Source: Mariprofundaceae bacterium | GTDB lineage: Bacteria; Pseudomonadota; Zetaproteobacteria; Mariprofundales; Mariprofundaceae | Reading direction: 5' to 3' | Assembly: GCA_030950835.1 (NCBI GenBank) | Contig: JAUZQU010000200.1 | Location: 1 to 21,838 of the forward strand | DNA: 21,838 bases | Shown here: positions 7,205 through 13,887 of the stretch, one piece after another | Position numbering within the stretch: the stretch's first letter is position 1 | Layout: each line of letters starts with the position of its first letter | The notes under the pieces: generated by a model | The model's database searches: none | What the model was told of the DNA's origin: nothing | What the model saw: the letters and a program-made list of their open reading frames with translations, nothing else | Position numbers and translations under genes: made by a program

Positions 7205-7524
7205 TAAAACTTCTTGATCACCCACATAGGCGGAGTGGGCTGTGTATTTCCCGCAATGCGCCGTTCAAAGCTGCCTTCACCTTCAGGGTCATACAAATAA
7301 TAAGCAGGAAAATCACCCACAGGTTGAATTTTAATCATCCACACTTTGCCGTGCAAACGGTATTCAGAAATCGTGGCGCCATTCTGGTGTTGGTAAGCTT
7401 GCACTTGCACTTCAGGAAGCACTTGTTGCGGAGTGAGTAGGTCTTGTAAACTTTCGGCATGGGCAAAACTTGTCCATGTCAAAAGTGCGAAGGCGAGTGG
7501 TAAACAGAAGCGATATAACATCAT
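7204..7524 (-). CDS. DUF2782 family secreted protein
   Basis: A 106-residue protein from ATG 7524, with a signal peptide of about 23 residues: a hydrophobic core (FCLPLAFALLTW) and an Ala-His-Ala cleavage site before ESLQ. The mature part is a small beta-rich domain with ISEYRLHGKVWMIKIQP, YYLYDPEGEGSFERR and PPMWVIKKF, the DUF2782 pattern. It is presumably periplasmic; function unknown. The start is uncertain: the frame stays open to a TTG at 7560, with further ATGs at 7542 and 7521, and none has a good ribosome site. A promoter-like sequence at 7560-7531 would place the transcript start close to ATG 7524. The end overlaps the ThiE-like start by one base. Confidence 0.78.
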   Translation of the reverse strand: MMLYRFCLPLAFALLTWTSFAHAESLQDLLTPQQVLPEVQVQAYQHQNGATISEYRLHGKVWMIKIQPVGDFPAYYLYDPEGEGSFERRIAGNTQPTPPMWVIKKF

Positions 7525-7530
7525 ATATGG

Positions 7531-7560
7531 AGTATAGAGCATATTATATGTGATAATCAA
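7531..7560 (-). promoter_or_regulatory. Candidate internal promoter before the DUF2782 gene
   Basis: On the minus strand TTGATT (7560-7555) is followed after 18 bases by TATACT (7536-7531), a reasonable sigma70 pair. Transcription would begin near 7524, at or just before the ATG chosen for the DUF2782 gene, giving a leaderless or nearly leaderless message. The region is AT-rich, so chance is possible. Confidence 0.35.
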
Positions 7561-7825
7561 CCACCTGACGTGATGAGGTGACTTTTGCCATCATGGGCAA
7601 CACCGCTTGGTGATCGGGATGTGCTTTATAGGCTTCTAAGGCATCTTGGTCAGCAAAGGTGGAATACAATACCACATCGGCAGAAACATCGGTGCGGCTG
7701 AAATCAATGCCCACTTCAATGTCTATAATGCTGGGTACTTTGTCTTTGAGGGCTTCTAAGGTGTTTTTAACCTCTAAAGCATCTTTTTTGTCGTGTAATG
7801 TCCACATTACCAAGTGTTTAATCAT
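7544..7825 (-). CDS. Dabb family (stress-responsive alpha/beta barrel) protein
   Basis: A 93-residue protein matching the Dabb ferredoxin-like fold: MIKHLVMWTLHD at the start, a helix (ALEVKNTLEALKDKVPSI), IDIEVGIDFSR, DVVLYSTFADQDALEAYKAHPDHQAV and a closing VDYHI strand. Members usually dimerise into a small barrel; roles range from stress proteins to cyclases, so no activity is assigned. GAGG lies 8 bases before the ATG. The ATG overlaps the TGA of the four-cysteine gene as ATGA, so translation is coupled. Confidence 0.88.
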   Translation of the reverse strand: MIKHLVMWTLHDKKDALEVKNTLEALKDKVPSIIDIEVGIDFSRTDVSADVVLYSTFADQDALEAYKAHPDHQAVLPMMAKVTSSRQVVDYHI

Positions 7826-8028
7826 GTTGATATCCTCGTTTTACTCTCTTTCTTTAATGTAAATTTCATGCAATCCTCTCCCGATGATTGAAACACATCC
7901 GTAGAAGGCATCTGTTTGGATTTGAAATCGAACGCCTTACAACCATAAGGAAATCGAGCATCCCAAGTGATATAATAAAACTGACAGTGCCGACATAAAA
8001 TGCGTTGTCGAGGAGCTTCTTTTAACAT
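7822..8028 (-). CDS. Small four-cysteine protein, conserved uncharacterised family
   Basis: A 68-residue protein with Cys12 and Cys15 (CRHC), Cys30 and Cys53. The stretch between them, FYYITWDARFPYGCKAFDFKSK, and then MPSTDVFQSSGEDC resemble a short bacterial family, from memory sometimes labelled uracil-DNA glycosylase in databases. At this length it cannot hold a glycosylase fold, so that label should not be trusted. The spacing fits one zinc or iron-sulfur site. The ATG at 8028 overlaps the Rieske gene by 7 bases. Sitting between a Rieske ferredoxin and a Dabb protein suggests a redox or metal-linked role, by inference only. Confidence 0.8.
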   Translation of the reverse strand: MLKEAPRQRILCRHCQFYYITWDARFPYGCKAFDFKSKQMPSTDVFQSSGEDCMKFTLKKESKTRIST

Positions 8029-8336
8029 TCAATTTCCACTTGAATCATACCCTGCACATTGCGCACAGCAAATGTTTCAATATCTTCATAAGCAGGTGGC
8101 GTGAGTGACTTGCCATTTTTAATGCAAAACCTTGCACCATGCCTTGGGCAAATGATTTCATCGCCTTCACAGTCACCACTGGCAAGCTCACCACCATCAT
8201 GTGAACACACATCCTCAATAGCATAAAATCCACTGTTTAAGTGGAACACTGCTATTTTACCTGCATCCGTATGCACAATCATTTTCTCGCCTTTCGGACA
8301 AGCACTTTCTGCACCCACATCAATCCATTCAGCCAT
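8022..8336 (-). CDS. Rieske [2Fe-2S] ferredoxin
   Basis: A 104-residue soluble Rieske protein of the dioxygenase-ferredoxin/NirD-like type. Cluster ligands are Cys44 and His46 (CSH) and Cys63 and His66 (CPRH), 16 residues apart between the two boxes. GARFCIKNGKSLTPPAYEDI follows, as in the family. It would pass one electron between partners in the cytoplasm; no oxygenase or reductase gene is adjacent, so the partner is unknown. ATG 8336 shares one base with the TAA of the upstream gene (TAATG) and gives the standard MAEWIDVG opening. A longer frame to 8372 would overlap the upstream gene and adds nothing family-like. Confidence 0.92.
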   Translation of the reverse strand: MAEWIDVGAESACPKGEKMIVHTDAGKIAVFHLNSGFYAIEDVCSHDGGELASGDCEGDEIICPRHGARFCIKNGKSLTPPAYEDIETFAVRNVQGMIQVEIEC

Positions 8337-8620
8337 TATAAAGCACCATCCAAAAAGGCAAATTCTTCCCATACTGCAGTTGGTTGCCCTGTGTTGTCAC
8401 GAAAGCGCAAATGTTGTTGTTTGGGAACAATACGATGCGCCCGCCCAAAACAATCCTCTTGCACATCATCATGTTGTCTTGAAGATAAGATTAACATATC
8501 TTCATCGGCGAGCAGGTCAGTAATCTCATAATTTTCGCCAAGGTAACGCACTTCACGCCCCACCAAAGCACGAAGCTCATCGACATTTGAAAACAAAGCT
8601 TGCAATCGTTGGTCACTCAT
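8336..8620 (-). CDS. Hypothetical protein
   Basis: A 94-residue acidic protein I do not recognise. It has an N-terminal helix (SDQRLQALFSNVDELRALVG) followed by alternating short strands (REVRYLGENYEITDLLADEDMLILS) and no membrane segment, cysteine pair or obvious catalytic motif. ATG 8620 is chosen because AAGGAG lies 8 bases upstream; a GTG 24 bases further out would include that ribosome site. The sigma70-like promoter at 8682-8654 is in front of it, so it leads the seven-gene minus-strand unit. It is coupled to the Rieske gene by a TAATG overlap. Confidence 0.75.
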   Translation of the reverse strand: MSDQRLQALFSNVDELRALVGREVRYLGENYEITDLLADEDMLILSSRQHDDVQEDCFGRAHRIVPKQQHLRFRDNTGQPTAVWEEFAFLDGAL

Positions 8621-8653
8621 ATTCGTATTCTCCTTTGCTTTCACCTGTGGGTA

Positions 8654-8682
8654 AGTTTAGAAAGCCAAATGGATTCAGTCAA
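8654..8682 (-). promoter_or_regulatory. Sigma70-like promoter of the hypothetical-Rieske operon
   Basis: On the minus strand TTGACT (8682-8677) and TAAACT (8659-8654) are separated by exactly 17 bases. The -35 matches 5 of 6 and the -10 matches 4 of 6 consensus bases. Transcription would start near 8647, giving a leader of about 27 bases that contains AAGGAG before ATG 8620. Confidence 0.6.
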
Positions 8683-8759
8683 ACAGACGATGCAATCGCC
8701 ATCATTTTTAAACTGTTTGTAAGTTCTTTTGAAGTCATTTTCAAGGTAAAGAGGTAGTT

Positions 8760-9854
8760 ATGTTCGAGTTATCATCATGGACGATATCCATGGACAGTCA
8801 GGTGGTGCGTTGGTTGTTGGCACTGTTATTACTTTTTTTCACCGTGGTTGCGCACCGTTATATCCTGCGTGTATTGCATCGTATTACCCAACAACTGACC
8901 AAAAGCACCCAAACCTTGCTCGATGACACCTTGCTGCAAGCTGCCGAAAAACCTTTGGGCTGGTTGATTATACTGCTGGGCATTTGGGGTTCGGTGATGG
9001 TGATTCAGCCGTCATCAGAGATTTTACCCATTATTCAGATCGCGGAAAAGATAGGGCGGTTCATCAGTATTGTGCTTATTTTGTGGTTTTTGTGGCGTTT
9101 GATTGAAGGTTTGAGTGTGTATGCCAGTGCCAACGCCAAGAAAACAGACTCAGTATTGGATGATCAATTGGTTCCTTTTGTCGCCAAAACCTTCAAGTTG
9201 TTTTTGGTGGTGACGGGTATCTTGGTTGTTGCCCAAAATATGGGTTATTCGATTTCAGGGTTAATTGCCTCTTTAGGCATTGGTGGTATTGCCATTGCCA
9301 TGGCAGCTAAGGATACGATTGCCAACTTGTTTGGCTCGGTGATGTTGTTGGTGGATAGACCATTTTCTGTGGGTGATTGGATTAAAACCAATGAATTTGA
9401 GGGGGTGGTGGAAGAAATTGGTTTTCGCTCCACGCGCATTCGCACCTTTGCCAAAACCTTGGTGAACGTCCCGAACTCTATGCTTGCCAATATGGTGATT
9501 GATAATATTGATGCCCGCTCCAAACGCCGCATCAAAATGCGTATTGGCATTACATACAGCACACAGACTGCCAAAATGCAGCAGGCTATTGAGGGCATTG
9601 AAGCGATTTTAAGGCAACATCCAGGTGTGGATCAGGAATTTTTCTTGGTGAAGTTTGATAATTTCGAAGATTCGGCATTGTCTATTTTTCTTTATTATTT
9701 TAGTGCCGACAAAAATTGGGCAGCTTATTTACAAGTGCGCCAAGAGGTGAATTTACTGATTATGCAACTTTTAGAATCATTGGACTTAGAATTTGCCTTT
9801 CCCAGCCGTACATTATACATCGAACCTACTGAAAAGGATGCCTTATGCCTGTAA
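8760..9854 (+). CDS. MscS family small-conductance mechanosensitive channel
   Basis: A 364-residue inner-membrane channel. Hydrophobic helices lie near residues 15-35, 66-86, 96-116 and 138-160, then the MscS pore helix and turn: GLIASLGIGGIAIAMAAKD followed by LFGSVMLLVDRPFSVGDWI. The beta domain (GVVEEIGFRSTRIRTFAKTL, VNVPNSMLAN) and the cytoplasmic alpha/beta cage follow. With more than three helices it is closer to the YnaI/YbdG class than to E. coli MscS itself. It releases solutes on osmotic downshock. AAAGAGG lies 5-6 bases before ATG 8760. The 3' end overlaps the DUF6164 gene by 10 bases. It is divergent from the hypothetical-Rieske operon. Confidence 0.93.
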   Translation: MFELSSWTISMDSQVVRWLLALLLLFFTVVAHRYILRVLHRITQQLTKSTQTLLDDTLLQAAEKPLGWLIILLGIWGSVMVIQPSSEILPIIQIAEKIGRFISIVLILWFLWRLIEGLSVYASANAKKTDSVLDDQLVPFVAKTFKLFLVVTGILVVAQNMGYSISGLIASLGIGGIAIAMAAKDTIANLFGSVMLLVDRPFSVGDWIKTNEFEGVVEEIGFRSTRIRTFAKTLVNVPNSMLANMVIDNIDARSKRRIKMRIGITYSTQTAKMQQAIEGIEAILRQHPGVDQEFFLVKFDNFEDSALSIFLYYFSADKNWAAYLQVRQEVNLLIMQLLESLDLEFAFPSRTLYIEPTEKDALCL

Positions 9855-10207
9855 TGTTATTTAAATTGCGCCAAGTCGAAGAAGATGAAGCGGATGAAAT
9901 CAGGGTCTTATTAAAAGAGAAAAATATCAACTTTTATGAAACCAACAATGGGCGATGGGGTTTGGGTTTTGCCGCTATTTGGCTGCATGATGATGCACAT
10001 TTAAACACTGCCCAAGCAGCCATTGATGTCTACCAAACCCAGCGCACCGAACAAGCGCGGGCAGCTTATGCAGCGCGTTGTTTAGCAGGCGAACAAGAGA
10101 CGGTTTGGCATAAAATCAAGGCTAGTCCAGTGCAAGTGATGTTGTATTTCATGGCGGCGTTGGTGATTGCGGCATTATCTTTATTACCCTTTGTCTTGGT
10201 GGGTTAA
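9845..10207 (+). CDS. DUF6164 family membrane-anchored protein
   Basis: A 120-residue protein. The N-terminal domain reads LFKLRQVEEDEADEIRVLL, then NINFYETNNGRWGLGFAAIWL and VYQTQRTEQARAAYAA, a pattern seen in the DUF6164 family. A C-terminal membrane helix follows (about residues 97-118). It thus has a small cytoplasmic domain tethered to the inner membrane. ATG 9845 has AAGGA 6 bases upstream. A second in-frame ATG at 9854 forms TAATG with the channel stop but is too far from that site. The tight overlap with the MscS-type channel gene suggests shared expression and maybe function; the role is unknown. Confidence 0.82.
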   Translation: MPVMLFKLRQVEEDEADEIRVLLKEKNINFYETNNGRWGLGFAAIWLHDDAHLNTAQAAIDVYQTQRTEQARAAYAARCLAGEQETVWHKIKASPVQVMLYFMAALVIAALSLLPFVLVG

Positions 10208-10307
10208 GCAACATGAGACGTAATCAGGACTTGAAGTGGGGTATATTGGCAATGTACTGCATGCGTTTTGTAGCCTGACAGGTTGTAGAAGGGGGAAGAG
10301 ATTTTTT

Positions 10308-10358
10308 ATGGATAAAGAAGAATATATATTAAATATGCTGATGTTGCTTGATGCTTGA
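10308..10358 (+). CDS. 16-codon upstream ORF preceding rarA
   Basis: ATG 10308 opens a 16-codon frame (MDKEEYILNMLMLLDA) ending with TGA at 10356-10358. A purine-rich ribosome site, GGGGGAAGAG at 10291-10300, lies 7 bases before the ATG, while the rarA ATG at 10351 has no ribosome site of its own. The upstream ORF stop falls 8 bases inside rarA in another frame. That geometry fits translational coupling: ribosomes finishing the short ORF could restart at rarA. The peptide itself resembles nothing I know. Confidence 0.5.
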   Translation: MDKEEYILNMLMLLDA

Positions 10359-11658
10359 TTTAAAATTTACGGATGTTTATGTGCCTTTGGCGCATCGTTT
10401 GCGCCCTGCATCACTGTTGGAGGTAGAAGGTCAAAATGATTTAACCATACAAACCAGTTGGTTTGTTAAAGCGATTGATGAAGGCAGGGCGATGTCTTGT
10501 GTCTTTTGGGGGCCGCCTGGCGTAGGGAAAACCACGTTAGCTCGTATCATGGCAGAACATGCAGATATGCCTTTTGTGCAGCTATCGGCAGTGTCGGCGG
10601 GCAAAAAAGAAGTGCAGGCAGTGGTGGAACAGGCTAAACAGAAAGGACAGACATATTTACTCTTTTTAGATGAGATTCATCGTTTTAATAAGGCGCAACA
10701 AGATGTGTTGCTGCCTTATTTAGAAGATGGCACCTTGATTTTAGTGGGTGCGACCACGGAAAACCCATCATTCACACTCAATAATGCCTTGTTATCACGT
10801 TGCAGAGTGATTGTGTTGCAAGCTTTAGCTGTGGTGGACATACAACAGATATTGCAGCGTGGATTAGCTTTATTGCAAGAAGATGAAGCTGGATTTTTGG
10901 TGGCTGAGGAGGCGTTATTATGGTTGGCAAAAGCTGCTGATGGTGATGCTCGATATGCCTTGAATGCGTTGGAATCTTTGTTTGATGCAGGCAAACATGC
11001 CGATTGGTCTGTAGAAGCTGTGCAACAACAATGGCAAAGGCGACAAGCCAAGTATGACCGTGATGGTGATGCGCATTATGATTTGATTTCAGCATTACAT
11101 AAATCAATTCGTAGCTCGGATGCGGATGCGGCATGTTATTGGTTGGCACGCATGTTGGAGGCTGGAGAACCCCCTTTATATTTATCGCGGCGCTTGATTC
11201 GTATGGCAACCGAAGATATTGGTTTGGCAGACCCTAAAGCGCTAAGCCTTGCTTTGGATGCGCAGCGTATGTTTGAAATTCTTGGTTCACCAGAAGGGGA
11301 GCAGGGTTTGTTTGAAGTGACCATATATTTGGCACTTGCGCCTAAAAGTAATGCGGCATATATGGCGGAAAAAGCGGCAAGACGTTGGGCAAAAGAGACG
11401 CAACACCTTGATGTTCCAGCACACCTTAAAAATGCACCAACGAAATTGATGAAAGAAGTGGGGCATGGTGAGGGTTATCAATATGCGCACCATGAAAGCG
11501 ATGCGGTAGTCAGCCAAAAACACTTTCCTGATGCTATGGATGAGCTGGTTTTATTTGAGCCTGTGGAGCGTGGTTTTGAGCGGACGTTAGCTGAGCGTAA
11601 ACGTTGGTTAGAGCAGAGACGTGAAGCGAAACGTCGGGCGGGGGGTAGCCATGTATAA
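10351..11658 (+). CDS. rarA: RarA (MgsA), replication-associated recombination AAA+ ATPase
   Basis: A 435-residue AAA+ protein of the clamp-loader clade that acts at stalled replication forks, in the cytoplasm with SSB. The family opening PLAHRLRPASLLEVEGQ is followed by Walker A GPPGVGKT (residues 54-61), Walker B LLFLDEIHRF with Asp107 and Glu108, the sensor block GATTENPSF, and the arginine-finger region NNALLSRCRV. The C-terminal half has the RarA lid and tetramerisation blocks: DRDGDAHYDLISALHKSIR, LIRMATEDIGLADP and GEGYQYAHH. ATG 10351 lacks a ribosome site; a TTG at 10348 is in frame but less likely. The short upstream ORF probably drives initiation. Its 3' end overlaps crcB by 8 bases. 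Confidence 0.95.
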   Translation: MLDLKFTDVYVPLAHRLRPASLLEVEGQNDLTIQTSWFVKAIDEGRAMSCVFWGPPGVGKTTLARIMAEHADMPFVQLSAVSAGKKEVQAVVEQAKQKGQTYLLFLDEIHRFNKAQQDVLLPYLEDGTLILVGATTENPSFTLNNALLSRCRVIVLQALAVVDIQQILQRGLALLQEDEAGFLVAEEALLWLAKAADGDARYALNALESLFDAGKHADWSVEAVQQQWQRRQAKYDRDGDAHYDLISALHKSIRSSDADAACYWLARMLEAGEPPLYLSRRLIRMATEDIGLADPKALSLALDAQRMFEILGSPEGEQGLFEVTIYLALAPKSNAAYMAEKAARRWAKETQHLDVPAHLKNAPTKLMKEVGHGEGYQYAHHESDAVVSQKHFPDAMDELVLFEPVERGFERTLAERKRWLEQRREAKRRAGGSHV

Positions 11659-12028
11659 ACAAGTATTGGCGATTGCCGTTGGCGCATCATGTGGGGCGGT
11701 TTGTCGGTGGTGGGTGGTATTATTGATGCAGCGGTATTTGGGGGCAGGTTATCCTTGGGCGACGTTGCTGGTGAATGCTTTGGGTAGTTTTATATTAGGA
11801 TTTTTGGTGGTATATTTTTTGGACAGAAGCCATTTAAGTGACCTCATGCGGTTGATGTTAACGGTAGGTTTTTTAGGCTCTTTCACCACCTTTTCAACCT
11901 TCTCGGTGGAAACAGTCCGCTTGATGGAGCAGGGTGCAGTGGGGGTGGGTTTGCTGCATATTGTGGGTTCGGTGGTATTGTGTGTGAGTTTGGCTTGGTT
12001 GGGTATGCTGTTGGCTAAGATGGTGTGA
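11651..12028 (+). CDS. crcB: CrcB/FluC fluoride ion channel
   Basis: A 125-residue, four-helix membrane protein that forms dual-topology dimers exporting fluoride. Diagnostic blocks are GASCGAVCRW (residues 11-20), TLLVNALGSFILGF with the pore Asn42, and GFLGSFTTFSTFS, which supplies the pore phenylalanines (Phe81 and Phe84). ATG 11651 has GGGGGGTAG just upstream. A GTG at 11621 in the same frame lies deep in rarA and adds basic residues not typical of the family. There is no room for a fluoride riboswitch, since the gene overlaps rarA by 8 bases; expression is thus probably constitutive with rarA. The 3' end overlaps the convergent diguanylate cyclase gene by 14 bases. Confidence 0.95.
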   Translation: MYKQVLAIAVGASCGAVCRWWVVLLMQRYLGAGYPWATLLVNALGSFILGFLVVYFLDRSHLSDLMRLMLTVGFLGSFTTFSTFSVETVRLMEQGAVGVGLLHIVGSVVLCVSLAWLGMLLAKMV

Positions 12029-12977
12029 CATTTTCGATGTTTTCATCATTGTAACAGACACGGTTCCGCCCTTCTCTTTTGGCCTTATAAAGTGCGAGGT
12101 CGGCAGCTTTGATGAGTTGCTCTTGGTTGCTGCCGCGTTGAGGAGTTTGGTTAGAGACACCAATGCTGATGGATATGCAGGCGTGTGTTGGTGAGTCGGC
12201 ATGGGGAATATTGAGGTCTTGAATCGTGTTGCAGAGTTGTTGTGCAATACCTTGAAGCGCCTCGGCTTTGCAATCGGGAAAAATGACTACAAACTCTTCG
12301 CCTCCATAACGGGCGACGAGGTCAGAAGGTCGTTTGCGATGCTTTTTAAGCGTTTGGGCAACCTCAATTAAACATGCATCACCTTGTTGGTGTCCATAAC
12401 AATCATTGTAGAGTTTGAAATGGTCGATATCGATAAGCATTAAGGATAAACTTGTTTGATTGCGTACAGCACGAGACCACTCTTGATGCAGTGTGGTATC
12501 AAAGCAACGTCGGTTGGCAATCTGGGTTAAACCATCCAATAAAGATAAACTTTGCAGCTTTTGATTGGCTTTTTGTAGTTTTGCGCTTGTTTTGATAAGC
12601 TTTTGACTCATTTTGGCAATGCGTTGCATGGCTTGAACTTTGGCTTGAATCATGACTTGGCTTGCAGGTTTGGTGATATAATCATCACCTCCCGCTTCAA
12701 TGCCCCGTAAAATATCTTTATCTTCAACCAAAGCACTGAGAAAAATAATAGGAACCCAAACACGGCGCGGACAATCTCGAATATGTTGGGCAACTTCGTA
12801 ACCATCCATATCAGGCATGGTGACATCCAAGAGAATGAGATCAGGTTCGTCACTTTGATATAGGGCGATGGCCTCTTTGCCGCTATTGGCAAGTATGGTT
12901 TGATGTCCCATATCTTGGATATAGGCATCGAGCATGGATAAATACATGCGAGAATCATCGACAATCAAGACTTTCAT
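12015..12977 (-). CDS. REC-GGDEF response regulator, diguanylate cyclase
   Basis: A 320-residue soluble protein. The receiver domain (1-118) has acidic residues Asp7 and Asp8, phospho-acceptor Asp51, Ser81 and Lys103. A basic coiled linker (120-143) joins it to the GGDEF domain (145-310), which opens with LLDGLTQIANRRCFD. The active-site loop is GGEEF at 225-229, a permitted GGDEF variant. An inhibitory I-site RPSD (216-219) sits exactly five residues before it, so c-di-GMP feedback inhibition is expected. It should make c-di-GMP from two GTP when phosphorylated. No histidine kinase lies next to it. The ribosome site before ATG 12977 is weak, and no promoter is clear in the 102 bases upstream. 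Confidence 0.93.
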   Translation of the reverse strand: MKVLIVDDSRMYLSMLDAYIQDMGHQTILANSGKEAIALYQSDEPDLILLDVTMPDMDGYEVAQHIRDCPRRVWVPIIFLSALVEDKDILRGIEAGGDDYITKPASQVMIQAKVQAMQRIAKMSQKLIKTSAKLQKANQKLQSLSLLDGLTQIANRRCFDTTLHQEWSRAVRNQTSLSLMLIDIDHFKLYNDCYGHQQGDACLIEVAQTLKKHRKRPSDLVARYGGEEFVVIFPDCKAEALQGIAQQLCNTIQDLNIPHADSPTHACISISIGVSNQTPQRGSNQEQLIKAADLALYKAKREGRNRVCYNDENIENVTPS

Positions 12978-13079
12978 CTTGGCTGTATGTATAAAGTTAT
13001 TTTGGGAAACATGGTAGCTTAAAAATAAGCAAAAATGATGCCGAAAGAAGGTTGTCTCAAAAGGGTGGTGAGGTTTTGT

Positions 13080-13817
13080 TTATAAATCCAACGGTTTTTG
13101 TAGCTGTTGACGTTGTACAGCTAAGGCGTGTAACAAGATATGTTGGGTGGAGTTAGGCGCATCTTCAATGAGCAGCATGAAACCACGTTTACCCGATGAT
13201 AACACAGGCACTTCATCGATGGCTGGGGAAGCATAGGGAGCATGTTGCAGCGTTTTTAAATCGCTGGGTTCGGTAATACCTTGGATCATTTGAATATTCT
13301 GCCCTGTTTGGGTGACAAAGGTGATTTGAATCTCTGGAGGGGGCAGTATGGTTGCCAACTGGTTTTCCACTTCGCCTTCGATGAGCAAGGCAATGCTTTG
13401 GTCATCGCGGGTTACCCACTGGGTGCTGACACTTGCAGGGTTGATGAACCAATCGCGATCAAGAATGGGTGTGGTGTTATCACTTTGCACCACATAACCA
13501 CGAATCATACCGTTATACTGCCAGTGCGACCAACGTGTAGCGAGACCAATGGCAGATAAAGTGAATAAGACCAATAACATCCAGATGATGATGTGTTGTT
13601 GGCGGTTGTTCATGCCTGATTGCATCAAATCATGAATGCCAAAGGTAGGCGCGGCGTTTTCTTGATCGAGAAAGACTTGTTTGGTGGGATTGTTGTCATC
13701 AATACGGTTGCCAAAGGTATCAAATTCGGTGTCACAACGATGGCATACCAAAATGGCATTCTTAATCAATGAACCAACATTATAAGCCGACTGGCATTCG
13801 GGGCAAACAATACGCAT
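13080..13817 (-). CDS. MJ0042-type zinc-ribbon and DUF3426 membrane protein
   Basis: A 245-residue protein beginning with a zinc ribbon: Cys5 and Cys8 (CPEC) and Cys25 and Cys28 (CHRC). A polar linker follows, then one membrane helix (about 76-93) and a C-terminal domain, probably periplasmic (about 95-245), with the DUF3426-like strands IEGEVENQLATILPPPEIQI and FMLLIEDAP. Proteins of this build occur across proteobacteria; function is not known. I start at Met in MRIVCPEC, the family norm. The frame remains open for 16 more residues that include another CxxC (CQHC), but that would overlap the ftsE control region. The gene is divergent from ftsE. Confidence 0.8.
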   Translation of the reverse strand: MRIVCPECQSAYNVGSLIKNAILVCHRCDTEFDTFGNRIDDNNPTKQVFLDQENAAPTFGIHDLMQSGMNNRQQHIIIWMLLVLFTLSAIGLATRWSHWQYNGMIRGYVVQSDNTTPILDRDWFINPASVSTQWVTRDDQSIALLIEGEVENQLATILPPPEIQITFVTQTGQNIQMIQGITEPSDLKTLQHAPYASPAIDEVPVLSSGKRGFMLLIEDAPNSTQHILLHALAVQRQQLQKPLDL

Positions 13818-13826
13818 GGCGCAATG

Positions 13827-13856
13827 TTGACAAAGAATGTGCTGCATAGCTACTGA
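13827..13856 (+). promoter_or_regulatory. Possible promoter of ftsEX
   Basis: A perfect -35 hexamer TTGACA lies at 13827-13832, but the best -10 match 18 bases on is only TACTGA (13851-13856). It is in the divergent gap before ftsE, where a promoter is expected. The weak -10 keeps confidence low. Confidence 0.3.
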
Positions 13857-13887
13857 CAGCATCAACTTGTGCAGTTACGCTAGCGCC

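Noticed and set aside
10213..10278. A 21-codon ORF directly after the DUF6164 stop (MRRNQDLKWG...)
   Set aside because: The nearest ribosome-site-like sequence (GGTGGG) is about 10 bases away and poor, and there is no other support. The second short ORF at 10308 is much better placed.
11641..11660. Fluoride riboswitch before crcB
   Set aside because: crcB starts inside rarA, so there is no leader in which the riboswitch could fold.
13017..13030. GCTTA/TAAGC hairpin upstream of the diguanylate cyclase gene
   Set aside because: The stem is only five AT-rich pairs with a four-base loop and no T-run; expected by chance.
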